NCBI RefSeq assembly: GCF_900114495.1
Contig: NZ_FOZI01000001.1
Span: forward strand, 143,469 to 207,468
From: Dyella sp. OK004
GTDB lineage: Bacteria > Pseudomonadota > Gammaproteobacteria > Xanthomonadales > Rhodanobacteraceae
DNA length: 64,000 nucleotides
Direction of reading: 5' to 3'
The position numbers and the translations under genes are program-made. Positions 38,180 through 45,926 of the stretch are shown here, one piece after another (the first letter of the stretch is position 1; each line of letters begins with the position of its first letter). Under the pieces are notes generated by a model, which saw only the letters and a list, made by a program, of their open reading frames with translations, searched no databases and was not told the DNA's origin.

Positions 38180-38362
38180 TCAGCAGCAGTAGCGGGTGTG
38201 TGAGCCCGTACAGGCCGTGCCGCATCCACCGAAGGTCGTCAGCGAACTCGCTTCGCTGATGATCTCGGCCTCAGCGAACTGACCACCCGTGAACAGCGGG
38301 CCAGCCGGGTTGTGCTCATCAGCCTCGTTGCGGAGCTGGGCAATGCGATCTGCGTTTTCCAT
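38180..38362 (-). CDS. lanA: Class II lanthipeptide precursor peptide LanA
   Basis: 60 aa. The leader is hydrophilic and acidic (residues 1-38) with RNE...NPAG (18-21), a motif seen in class II leaders, and an internal Gly-Gly at 26-27. The C-terminal core is rich in Ser/Thr and Cys: Ser39, Ser40, Thr42, Thr43, Thr49, Thr52, Ser54, Thr56 and Cys47, Cys51, Cys59, Cys60. A second Gly-Gly lies at 45-46 just before Cys47; the protein ends in two adjacent Cys. A strong ribosome-binding site (AGAGGTAA) lies 4 nt before the ATG. The adjoining lanM and near-zero spacing support the call. Not a nitrile-hydratase-like or Nif11-type leader. Cleavage site and rings cannot be read from sequence. Confidence 0.9.
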   Translation of the reverse strand: MENADRIAQLRNEADEHNPAGPLFTGGQFAEAEIISEASSLTTFGGCGTACTGSHTRYCC

Positions 38363-38383
38363 GGCTTACCTCTTTGACAGGTC

Positions 38384-38412
38384 TTAGGAAAAGAACCGTG
38401 CCGTGAGGTCAA
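38384..38412 (-). promoter_or_regulatory. Candidate promoter of lanA-lanM
   Basis: Minus strand TTGACC, 17-nt spacer, TCCTAA: a good -35 and a poor -10, about 20 nt before the ribosome-binding site. The 325-bp gap to the M28 peptidase gene must also hold that gene's promoter; I see nothing else in it. Confidence 0.35.
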
Positions 38413-38687
38413 GAGAAAGCGGAGGCGGCGCGCACAACCATGTGCGTTATGTCGAGCCGTCACATCCCGTAACCCCTGCCGACACGCCGTGGGAGGTCGA
38501 ACGCAGCCTCCCGGAGGGCATGGTAGGAACCGGCATGCATGCATTTTGTGATGCAGTTCCGCTGGCCTTCCGCTGCCATGCAGCAGTCCGGACCCCTGCT
38601 CCACCCGGCTTCCGATTCGCAAGAAAGTGGACCCGCGCACCACCAGCTATCTACTATCGGCGGCGAACTTCCCCACAGGTAACGCCA

Positions 38688-40340
38688 GTGAAACGACTCG
38701 CCCTTTCCGTGCTCGCCCTGTCCATCGCCTCCGCCGTGATGGCCATCGATGCCCCGACGTTCGACCCGCACCGCCTTTCCACCGACGTCAAGACGCTCTC
38801 CTCCGATGCCTTCGAGGGCCGCGGCCCGGCGACCGCCGGCGAGACCAAGACCATCGATTACCTGATCGCGCAGTACAAGGCGGCCGGGCTGCAGCCGGGC
38901 GGCGACCTGAAGAACGGCAAGCGCGCCTGGACCCAGGCGGTGCCGCTGCTGCGTGCGGAAATCACCGGTACGCCGTCGCTGTCGGTAAAACTGGACGGCA
39001 AGTCGCAGACGCTGACCCAGGGCGAACAGATCGCCGTGCGCGCCCCGATGGATGGCTCCAAGTCCGTGTCGATCGCCGATGCGCCGCTGGTGTTCGTTGG
39101 CTACGGCGTGAAGGCACCAGAGCGCAACTGGGACGACTTCAAGGGCGTGGACCTGCACGGCAAGATCGCCGTGGTACTGATCAACGACCCTGACTTCGAA
39201 ACCGGCGTGGGCGACTTCGGCGGCAAGGCCATGACCTACTACGGCCGCTGGACCTATAAGTATGAGGAGGCCGCGCGCCAGGGCGCCGCGGGCGTGCTGA
39301 TCGTGCACGAGACCGAGCCGGCCTCCTACGGCTGGAACACGGTGAAGAACTCCAACACCAATGCGATGTTCGACATCGTGCGCGACAAGCCGTCGTCGGT
39401 GCATCCGCAAGTCGAGGCGTGGATCCAGCGCGACTTCGCCGTCGATCTGTTCAAGCATGCCGGCCTGGATTTCGAGGCGCTGAAGAAGCAGGCGCAGACG
39501 CGCGAGTTCAAGCCGATCGTACTGAAAGGCGAAACCTTCTCAGCCAACTACAAGGTGGACAGCAAGGTGATCACCTCGCACAACGTGGTTGGTCGCATCG
39601 ACGGCAGCAAGCGGCCCGACGAGACCGTGATCTATAGCGCGCACTGGGATCACCTTGGCGTCGGCGCGCCGGACGCGAAGGGAGACCGCATCTACAACGG
39701 TGCCGTGGATAACGGCACCGGCACCGCCGCGCTGATCGAGCTGGCGCGCGCTTTCAAGAAGGCACCCAAGCCCGAACGCTCCATCGTGTTTCTCAACGTC
39801 ACGGCAGAGGAAAAGGGCCTGCTAGGCTCGGAGTACTACGCCGCGAACCCGCTGTACCCGCTTGGCAAGACCGTGGGCGTGATCAACCTTGATGCACTCG
39901 ACCCGCACGGTCCGGCGCGCAACTTCACCATCTCCGGCAGCGCCAAACTCGACCTGCTCGATGAGCTGATCGCCACCGCGAAGAAATGGGACCTGGTCTA
40001 TTCGCCCGATCCGAAGCCGGAAGCCGGCCACTTCTTCCGCTCTGACCACTTCTCCTTCGCCAAGCGCGGCGTGCCGGCCATCTCCTTCGGCTCAGGCAAC
40101 GACTGGGTGGATGGCGGCCTAGCCGCTGGCAAGAAAGCCGAAGACGAGTACACCGACAAGCATTACCACCAGCCGTCGGATGAGTGGGAGGCTGGCTGGT
40201 CGTTCACCGGCATGGCGCGCGACCTGCAAATCCTCTACACACTCGGCGGCGACCTCGCCAACTCGGATCGCTGGCCGGACTGGAGCAAGGACTCGGAGTT
40301 CCGTGCCGCTCGCGATGCGAGTGCATCCGAACGCAAATAA
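38688..40340 (+). CDS. Secreted M28-family metallopeptidase with PA domain
   Basis: 550 aa from the GTG at 38688 (KRLALSVLAL...), chosen because a Sec signal peptide (1-19) starts there; the in-frame upstream extension looks non-coding. A protease-associated insert (about 120-290; LVFVGYGVKAPERNWDDFKGVDLHGKI in pieces) precedes the dinuclear zinc peptidase domain with YSAHWDHLG, GAVDNGTGTAALIELAR, TAEEKGLLGSEYY and the late SDHFSFAKRGVPAISFGSG. Probably a periplasmic or secreted aminopeptidase. Divergent from lanA; there is no direct evidence that it trims the lanthipeptide, as such peptidases are common in this order. Confidence 0.9.
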   Translation: MKRLALSVLALSIASAVMAIDAPTFDPHRLSTDVKTLSSDAFEGRGPATAGETKTIDYLIAQYKAAGLQPGGDLKNGKRAWTQAVPLLRAEITGTPSLSVKLDGKSQTLTQGEQIAVRAPMDGSKSVSIADAPLVFVGYGVKAPERNWDDFKGVDLHGKIAVVLINDPDFETGVGDFGGKAMTYYGRWTYKYEEAARQGAAGVLIVHETEPASYGWNTVKNSNTNAMFDIVRDKPSSVHPQVEAWIQRDFAVDLFKHAGLDFEALKKQAQTREFKPIVLKGETFSANYKVDSKVITSHNVVGRIDGSKRPDETVIYSAHWDHLGVGAPDAKGDRIYNGAVDNGTGTAALIELARAFKKAPKPERSIVFLNVTAEEKGLLGSEYYAANPLYPLGKTVGVINLDALDPHGPARNFTISGSAKLDLLDELIATAKKWDLVYSPDPKPEAGHFFRSDHFSFAKRGVPAISFGSGNDWVDGGLAAGKKAEDEYTDKHYHQPSDEWEAGWSFTGMARDLQILYTLGGDLANSDRWPDWSKDSEFRAARDASASERK

Positions 40341-40367
40341 AGAGCGGGCTGCTCTGCCCCTTCGCAG

Positions 40368-40392
40368 ACCGGCCCGCCTCGCGCGGGCCGGT
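40368..40392 (+). terminator. Stem-loop after M28 peptidase gene
   Basis: ACCGGCCCGC-CTCGC-GCGGGCCGGT, 10-bp perfect arms 28 nt after the stop. The T-run is absent, so termination strength is uncertain. Confidence 0.5.
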
Positions 40393-40427
40393 TCGCATCC
40401 GGACATCGTCATCGAATGGAAGCCATC

Positions 40428-42584
40428 ATGAATGCAAGTCTTGCAAGGATCGCCACCGGTCTCATGGTCATCACGAGCCTCGGCCAAACCGCCCATGCGC
40501 AGAGCACCGCCGTCGAGGGCATGAGTTGGAAGATCGAATCCGCCGCCTTGTTTCCAAACGACCTTGGGCCGGCCGCCAAGGCAAAGGAGCCGATCCTGGT
40601 GTGGAGCACCAAGAATGGCGAGAAGGTCGCCACGGAGGTGCATCTACTCGTCGAAGCGCCGTACGACAAAATCCAGCCGGCCGTGCAAAAGGCGCTGGCT
40701 ACGTTTGGCGCATTCACTTCTGACACCGGAAACTACACGCCAGCCTACCAGTCCGACGGCTGGTCCGAGGTACTGCTGTCGCGCCGGCCCGATATTCGCA
40801 ATGCACTTGCAACTCGTTTTGAGGAGCCTCGTCTACAATTGGCGGTGAAGGAAGGCGCACTCACCGCTGACGAGATGGCGCGACGACTCGCCCAAGCAAG
40901 CGCCAGGGTCGAATCGTTACCGCAGGACAGCACCACCATTGATGCGATCCCTACCAAATATCCGAGTTACTACGCGCAACAGGAGCGCAGCTACGGACTG
41001 ACTGGTAAACGGAGCAGCAAGCTATCCATCCGCGTTTTTGATGTCTCGGCCGCCTTCGGACACCCGGCAACCAGCGTGCGCATCAGCCGCGTAGACAGCT
41101 ATCCCAACCCAAAGTACGGCCTGCTGAAGAGCTGGCGCGACTTCAATGTGCTGAGCACAGGCCCATCACCCACATTGAGCGATGGCGTGGTGCCCGCGCC
41201 TGTGTTCGAAGCTGTGCGCAGCGCTCTTGTCGCGGCGGCCGATGGGCATGCGGTGAGCATCGCGCCTACACCGACGGCCTGGGTGATACCGGCCGACCTG
41301 ACCGCGCAGGTACCGGCATTCGCACTGACCGCGCCAAGCAGCGACGCACCCGCATTGGAAGCGCAGACAATCCGCTGGGATACCCTCATCGGTACAGAGC
41401 GCGACCAGCGTTATCCACACGACCTGCTCACCCTGCCCGATGGCGATCTGATGCTGAGTGCCGAAATTTCGGACGACAGCGGCCGGCCACAAGGGGTGTG
41501 GCGGCTGCACGACGCCAACGGCGAGTGGAAAGTGGAGAGTGTTTGGCGCGGTGGCAAAGGCGCCCGCCAGCTTGCACTCAGTGCAGACGGGCGCACTGTG
41601 TGGTTCTCCGGCAGCACCGCGCAAGACGATCCAGCGCAGATGCACGCTTACGACGTGGCAACGCGCCGGCTCGCCAGTTTCACCCTGAATCTGCCCGACA
41701 CCGCCAGTGGCAGGGACTGGCACTGGGAGCTGGCCGACGATCAACTGCCCGCGATCTTCGATCATCAATCTGCATCACTGTTCGATCGCGACAAGGCGAA
41801 CGCCAACAAGCTTGGCGACGAACAACTGATCGTGCTGCGGCCGGCGACACCGCCACCTGCAGCCGGCGGTACCTGGCCGTTCAAGCTCTCGGTCTCGTCC
41901 GTCCGTCAGTCCATGATGAATGTGCGGATGAAGGGCAACACCTATATCTGGCCCGTACGCTGGCGCGGCGCCGAGACGTTCTGGACCGAAGACCAGCTCG
42001 GTATCGCCGAACTGGATGCTGCCAACGGCCGCGTGCTGCGTGCGCTGCCTGTACCACAGCGCGACGGCACGCCCGACCGCAACGACGCCAGTGGCGTAGC
42101 GCCATGGGTACCCACGCCGCTGGGTTCGCCAGAGGCCGGCTGGATCGCCAGTGGCTTCGTACTCATGCTGACCGACGACGGCAGCATGCCGCCCAAGCTC
42201 GACGGCGACGCGAACCGCAACGATCGTTTCGTCGGTATGCACGTGATCAACCTGAAGGACGGTCGTGTGCACCTGTCCGCCTTGCTTGGCCGTGCCGACA
42301 CCTTGCGAGCCGCCGCACGTTCTGCCAACGGGCGCCTGCTGGCCATTGGCTCCAACGGCATCAAGCCACGCGGCCCCAAGGTCGTGCTGTGGGATGTCGC
42401 CAAGGCGCAAACGCCTGTACAGCTCAGCACATCGGCGCGCGGCGAACCGCATGCGCTGGCTTTCTCATGGAACGGCTCCGACCTATGGGCGCTGGGTAGT
42501 CGCGAACTGTTGCACTGGCACCTGCCTGATGCGCTCAAGGATGCTGCCACGCGGGGAAGCTTTCCTGATCAGTCGCACGACTGA
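40428..42584 (+). CDS. Large exported protein of unknown function, beta-propeller-like
   Basis: 718 aa from the ATG at 40428 (GGAAG 6 nt before it; an ATG at 40416 is also in frame). Signal peptide 1-24 ending AHA-QS. The first 300 residues have no family I recognise. From about 320 onward there are repeated blade-like units (LLTLPDGDLMLSAEISDDSG, ARQLALSADGRTVWFSGS, ARSANGRLLAIGSNG, HALAFSWNGSDLWALGS) suggesting a periplasmic beta-propeller of WD40/YncE type. Only 87 nt after the M28 gene and same strand, but a stem-loop intervenes. Confidence 0.65.
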   Translation: MNASLARIATGLMVITSLGQTAHAQSTAVEGMSWKIESAALFPNDLGPAAKAKEPILVWSTKNGEKVATEVHLLVEAPYDKIQPAVQKALATFGAFTSDTGNYTPAYQSDGWSEVLLSRRPDIRNALATRFEEPRLQLAVKEGALTADEMARRLAQASARVESLPQDSTTIDAIPTKYPSYYAQQERSYGLTGKRSSKLSIRVFDVSAAFGHPATSVRISRVDSYPNPKYGLLKSWRDFNVLSTGPSPTLSDGVVPAPVFEAVRSALVAAADGHAVSIAPTPTAWVIPADLTAQVPAFALTAPSSDAPALEAQTIRWDTLIGTERDQRYPHDLLTLPDGDLMLSAEISDDSGRPQGVWRLHDANGEWKVESVWRGGKGARQLALSADGRTVWFSGSTAQDDPAQMHAYDVATRRLASFTLNLPDTASGRDWHWELADDQLPAIFDHQSASLFDRDKANANKLGDEQLIVLRPATPPPAAGGTWPFKLSVSSVRQSMMNVRMKGNTYIWPVRWRGAETFWTEDQLGIAELDAANGRVLRALPVPQRDGTPDRNDASGVAPWVPTPLGSPEAGWIASGFVLMLTDDGSMPPKLDGDANRNDRFVGMHVINLKDGRVHLSALLGRADTLRAAARSANGRLLAIGSNGIKPRGPKVVLWDVAKAQTPVQLSTSARGEPHALAFSWNGSDLWALGSRELLHWHLPDALKDAATRGSFPDQSHD

Positions 42585-42618
42585 CCTGAGACTCGGCTTG
42601 AGCTTCTAAACGGAAACG

Positions 42619-42674
42619 GTGCGCCGAGCACCCGCGCCTCACCCCAGCTCTCTCCCCTGAAGGGAGAGAGCTGG
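42619..42674. repeat. Module iii fragment of intergenic repeat
   Basis: GTGCGCCGAGCACCCGCGCC followed by CCAGCTCTCTCCC-CTGA-(A)GGGAGAGAGCTGG, a 13-bp stem. It lies between convergent genes and probably serves as a bidirectional terminator. Confidence 0.75.
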
Positions 42675-42682
42675 AACGTTAG

Positions 42683-43471
42683 TCAGAACGCGTGACCGAC
42701 CGTGAAATACCATGTCCCCGCGATCGGGTTCGATTCCCGCACACGCCCAAAGCTGTCGGCTACGCCGGTGCTGTAGTGGCGGTATACACCGGCGCCGTTC
42801 CAGCCGCGCGCATAGCTCAATTCGACGTCGAAACCGCTGATGTTGCGTGACAGCGCGACACGGGCATCCGTCCAGCTGTAGTCGCTGAAGTGATTCACCC
42901 GCTGCCACCCGTAATGCAGCAACAAGGTATAGCCATCGCTGAACTCAAAACGCCGGGTCAGGTCGAGATAGGTTGAACCGCGCGAATGCGAGCGCTCACC
43001 GACACCAAGCGTCTGACTGTTGAAGCCGAAGTAATCGCGCGTGGCCGTGATCGAATACGCCAGCGACCAGCCACGCCAATCCGCGCCAAGCACCACTTCG
43101 CCGTAGTTGTACGACGTGCCGGTGGCGCTGACTTTGGCGCCTGGATAGTTGTAGTAGTACAGGCCAGCGCGATAGTTGAGCTCACCATGGCTGCTGGCGT
43201 AACCGGTGTAGAGATCCCACTCTACGTGCCCGCCTTCGACGAAGTAAGGGCTGACGGTGGAAGCCCAGCTCCCGGCGAACCAGCCATCCGGCGAGGCGTA
43301 ATCCACACCGCCTTGCAGGGCCGGCTGGCCCCAGCTCTGACGGAATCCGCGCGAGACGTATTGCGACGCGGCAGTAACGCTGCCACTCCAGCGCTTTTCG
43401 GCGTCCTGCGCCTGCGCCAAGGGTGCGGCGCCGAGCAGCAGCGCCGCACCCATCAGAGCCCCCGCCCTCAT
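42683..43471 (-). CDS. TorF-family putative outer-membrane porin
   Basis: 262 aa from the ATG at 43471, overlapping the betT stop by 4 nt (ATGA). Signal peptide 1-21 (AQA-QD). The mature start SGSVTAASQYVSRGFRQSWGQPALQGGVDYA in pieces is the gammaproteobacterial TorF-type signature, followed by alternating aromatic beta strands and a C-terminal Phe (GHAF) typical of outer-membrane barrels. Translational coupling to a BCCT carrier suggests passage of choline or betaine through the outer membrane, which is an inference. Confidence 0.82.
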   Translation of the reverse strand: MRAGALMGAALLLGAAPLAQAQDAEKRWSGSVTAASQYVSRGFRQSWGQPALQGGVDYASPDGWFAGSWASTVSPYFVEGGHVEWDLYTGYASSHGELNYRAGLYYYNYPGAKVSATGTSYNYGEVVLGADWRGWSLAYSITATRDYFGFNSQTLGVGERSHSRGSTYLDLTRRFEFSDGYTLLLHYGWQRVNHFSDYSWTDARVALSRNISGFDVELSYARGWNGAGVYRHYSTGVADSFGRVRESNPIAGTWYFTVGHAF

Positions 43472-45006
43472 GGCTTGGGTTCGACCGGATGATCGAGCGC
43501 CAGCGCCTTGCGCAAGCTCTGCATATAAAGCAGCAACACGACCGAGAACGGCAGGCCGCACAGCACCACGGCGGTCTGCATCGCATTGAAGCTGCCGCCC
43601 AGCAGCAGGCCGATGCTCACCACCGTCGTTGCCACCGCCCAGAACACACGCAACCAGATCGGCGCATCTTCTTCACCGGTGCCGCCGCGCGTGGAGAGAT
43701 TGGCGATCATCAAGGTGCCCGAGTCCACCGGCGTCAGGAACAGCACGAAGCCGATCAAGATCGTGATGCCCGCAACGATGCGTGTCCCCGGCAAATATTC
43801 GAACAGCTTGAACAGCGCCATCGGCGGATCGGCCTGCGCCACCTGACCCAACTCCACGGCGCCATGGTTGAGCACCAGATCGATCGCGGTATTGCCGAAG
43901 ATGGACAGCCACGCCAGGGTGAAGCCCAGCGGGATCAGCAACACGCCGATCACCAGCTCGCGAATGGTGCGGCCGCGCGAGATGCGCGCGATGAACATGC
44001 CCACGAACGGCGCCCAGGCGATCCACCACGCCCAGTAGAACAGCGTCCAATCACCCAGCCACTTGCTTGCCGAGTCATACAGATAGAGGTTGAAACTCTG
44101 GCCTATAAACGACGTGAGATAGTCGCCAACGTTCTGCACCATGCCATCGAACAGGTGCAGGGTCGGGCCGCACACCAGCACGAACAACAGCAACAAACAG
44201 AGCAGGCGGATATTGAGGTTGGAGAGGATGGCGATGCCCTTCTCCACACCGGTGACTGCCGCAATGGTGGCCACAACCATCATCACGATCACCAGCCCCA
44301 CCAGCACCTGCGGCGTCGCCGGTGTGCCGAACAAATAGTGCAAGCCCGAGTTGAGCAGCAGCGCGCCGATGCCAAGGTTGGTCACCATCGACACCAGCGT
44401 GACCAGGATGCCGAAGCCGTCGACCAGATGCCCGATCCAGCCATGGATGCGCTCGCCGAACAGCGGATACAGCGCGGAGCGCAGCGCCAGCGGCAGACCG
44501 CGGCGATAGGAGAAGTAACCGAGTGCCGTGGCGATCAGCGCATACAGCGCCCAGCCGTGCAGGCCCCAGTGCAGGAAGGTGATGGCCATCGCTTCGCGCG
44601 CGGCATGCGCCGTTCCGCCAGCACCGACCGGGGGCGACAGGAAATGGTCGAGCGGCTCATAGGCGCCGTAGTAAAGCAGCGCAATGCCGATGCCAGAGGA
44701 AAACAGCATCGATGTCCACGAGGCATAGCCGAAAGCCGGACGTTCATCATCCCTGCCCAGCCGGATGCTGCCGTAGCGCGACGCTGCCAGCCACAGCACG
44801 AATACCATGCAGGCCACCATCACCAGCATGTAGTACCAGCCGAACATCCTTGAGACAGCGGCCTGCGCCGTTGCCAGCCAAGCCTGCGAAGCCTGGGGAT
44901 AAACCACAGTGAGCGTGCCCAGCAGCAGGATCGCCGCCGCCGAGCTGTAGAACACCACCGGGTTCAGACGCGCGCGTGCGTGCGTCGAATGGGTGCTTGG
45001 ATCCAT
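43468..45006 (-). CDS. betT: BCCT-family choline transporter
   Basis: 512 aa from the ATG at 45006 (GGAG 8 nt upstream). Twelve transmembrane segments. FSSGIGIALLYYGAYEPLDH and the Trp-rich WTLFYWAWWIAWAPFVGMFIARISRGRT (in pieces) are BCCT hallmarks. The C-terminal tail after the last helix is only about 20 residues, against about 200 in E. coli BetT, so it probably lacks osmotic activation and may supply choline for use as osmoprotectant precursor or nutrient. Divergent from betIBA across a BetI-like site. Confidence 0.9.
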   Translation of the reverse strand: MDPSTHSTHARARLNPVVFYSSAAAILLLGTLTVVYPQASQAWLATAQAAVSRMFGWYYMLVMVACMVFVLWLAASRYGSIRLGRDDERPAFGYASWTSMLFSSGIGIALLYYGAYEPLDHFLSPPVGAGGTAHAAREAMAITFLHWGLHGWALYALIATALGYFSYRRGLPLALRSALYPLFGERIHGWIGHLVDGFGILVTLVSMVTNLGIGALLLNSGLHYLFGTPATPQVLVGLVIVMMVVATIAAVTGVEKGIAILSNLNIRLLCLLLLFVLVCGPTLHLFDGMVQNVGDYLTSFIGQSFNLYLYDSASKWLGDWTLFYWAWWIAWAPFVGMFIARISRGRTIRELVIGVLLIPLGFTLAWLSIFGNTAIDLVLNHGAVELGQVAQADPPMALFKLFEYLPGTRIVAGITILIGFVLFLTPVDSGTLMIANLSTRGGTGEEDAPIWLRVFWAVATTVVSIGLLLGGSFNAMQTAVVLCGLPFSVVLLLYMQSLRKALALDHPVEPKP

Positions 45007-45207
45007 CGGTGCATCTCCGGATACCCAACGATCGGGCACCGGGGTGCTTCGCATCGGCTTGGGGTCGCCCTAATGATGTCGCCAGCCGAGGCCCGGCTGA
45101 CGGATTGAAGGCCTGCGACGACACCTGATCGCGATGCCGGACCTGCCCCGGAGCCACCTGCGCCAACCACCGCGCCGGCCCCATCCGGGCAAGCCTAGTC
45201 ATTTTTA

Positions 45208-45221
45208 ATTGAACGATCAAT
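45208..45221. promoter_or_regulatory. BetI-like operator
   Basis: ATTGA-ACGA-TCAAT, perfect 5-bp outer half-sites, followed by a further ATCAATCAATT. Resembles the ATTGAACGTTCAAT-type sites bound by BetI. Located in the betT-betI intergenic region, where it could repress both directions until choline is present. Confidence 0.6.
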
Positions 45222-45304
45222 CAATTTAACGTAGGCTCCCGGAGTTGACCCCGCCGCGTTCCCCGACACGGCGCCCGCTAACCCCCTGTCCCACGGTGGC
45301 CACT

Positions 45305-45895
45305 ATGCCCAAGCTCGGCATGCATCCCATCCGGCGCGAACAGCTGATCCGCGCCACTTTCGAGACGATCGACCGGATCGGACTCGCGGACACCACCATG
45401 GCCCAGGTGGCGCGTAGCGCTGGGCTGTCCACGGGCATCGTCAGCCATTACTTCGGCGACAAGGACGGCCTGCTCAACGCGGCCATGCGCCACATCCTGC
45501 GCCAGCTGCGCGACGCCGTAGCCCACTGCCGCGCCGAGGCCGGGGCGGATCCGCGCGAGCAGCTGCAGGCCATCGTCGACGGCAACTTCGACGACACCCA
45601 GGTCAGCGGCACCGCGATGCGGGTCTGGCTCACCTTCTGGGCCGCGAGCATGCATCAGCCCGCATTGCGCCGGCTGCAGCGCGCCAACGACCGCCGCCTC
45701 TATTCCAATCTGTGCCATCAGTTCCGCCGCGCGCTGCCCCTGCCGATGGCGCGCCAGGCGGCGCGCGGCCTCGCCGCGCTGATCGATGGCCTGTGGCTGC
45801 GCGGCAGCCTTACCGGAAACGAGTTCGACGTGAGCCAGGCCCGACGCCTCGCCTACGACTATCTCGATCACCTCCTGCCGACACGCGCGCACTAA
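45305..45895 (+). CDS. betI: TetR-family repressor BetI
   Basis: 196 aa from the ATG at 45305. [27 protein letters not shown] and the helix-turn-helix [27 protein letters not shown] in pieces are the BetI pattern; the C-terminal half carries [21 protein letters not shown]. Senses choline and represses the bet genes. First gene of betI-betB-betA; 31 nt before betB. Confidence 0.94.
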   Translation: MPKLGMHPIRREQLIRATFETIDRIGLADTTMAQVARSAGLSTGIVSHYFGDKDGLLNAAMRHILRQLRDAVAHCRAEAGADPREQLQAIVDGNFDDTQVSGTAMRVWLTFWAASMHQPALRRLQRANDRRLYSNLCHQFRRALPLPMARQAARGLAALIDGLWLRGSLTGNEFDVSQARRLAYDYLDHLLPTRAH

Positions 45896-45926
45896 AGCGC
45901 CACGGCCGAACGAACGGAAGCCGAAC

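Noticed and set aside
32153-38362. Genomic island integrated at tRNA-Phe carrying the lanthipeptide genes
   Set aside because: No integrase, no second copy of the tRNA 3' end and no clear change in base composition at a boundary. Position next to a tRNA alone is not enough.
38403-38687. Upstream extension of the M28 peptidase to an ATG near 38403
   Set aside because: It lies in the lanA promoter region and puts about 95 residues before a clear signal peptide; the GTG at 38688 is the better start.
42725-42741. tRNA T-arm-like GGTTCGATTCCCGC in the torF gene
   Set aside because: Lies in frame within coding sequence; no acceptor, D or anticodon arm nearby, so neither a tRNA nor an attachment site.
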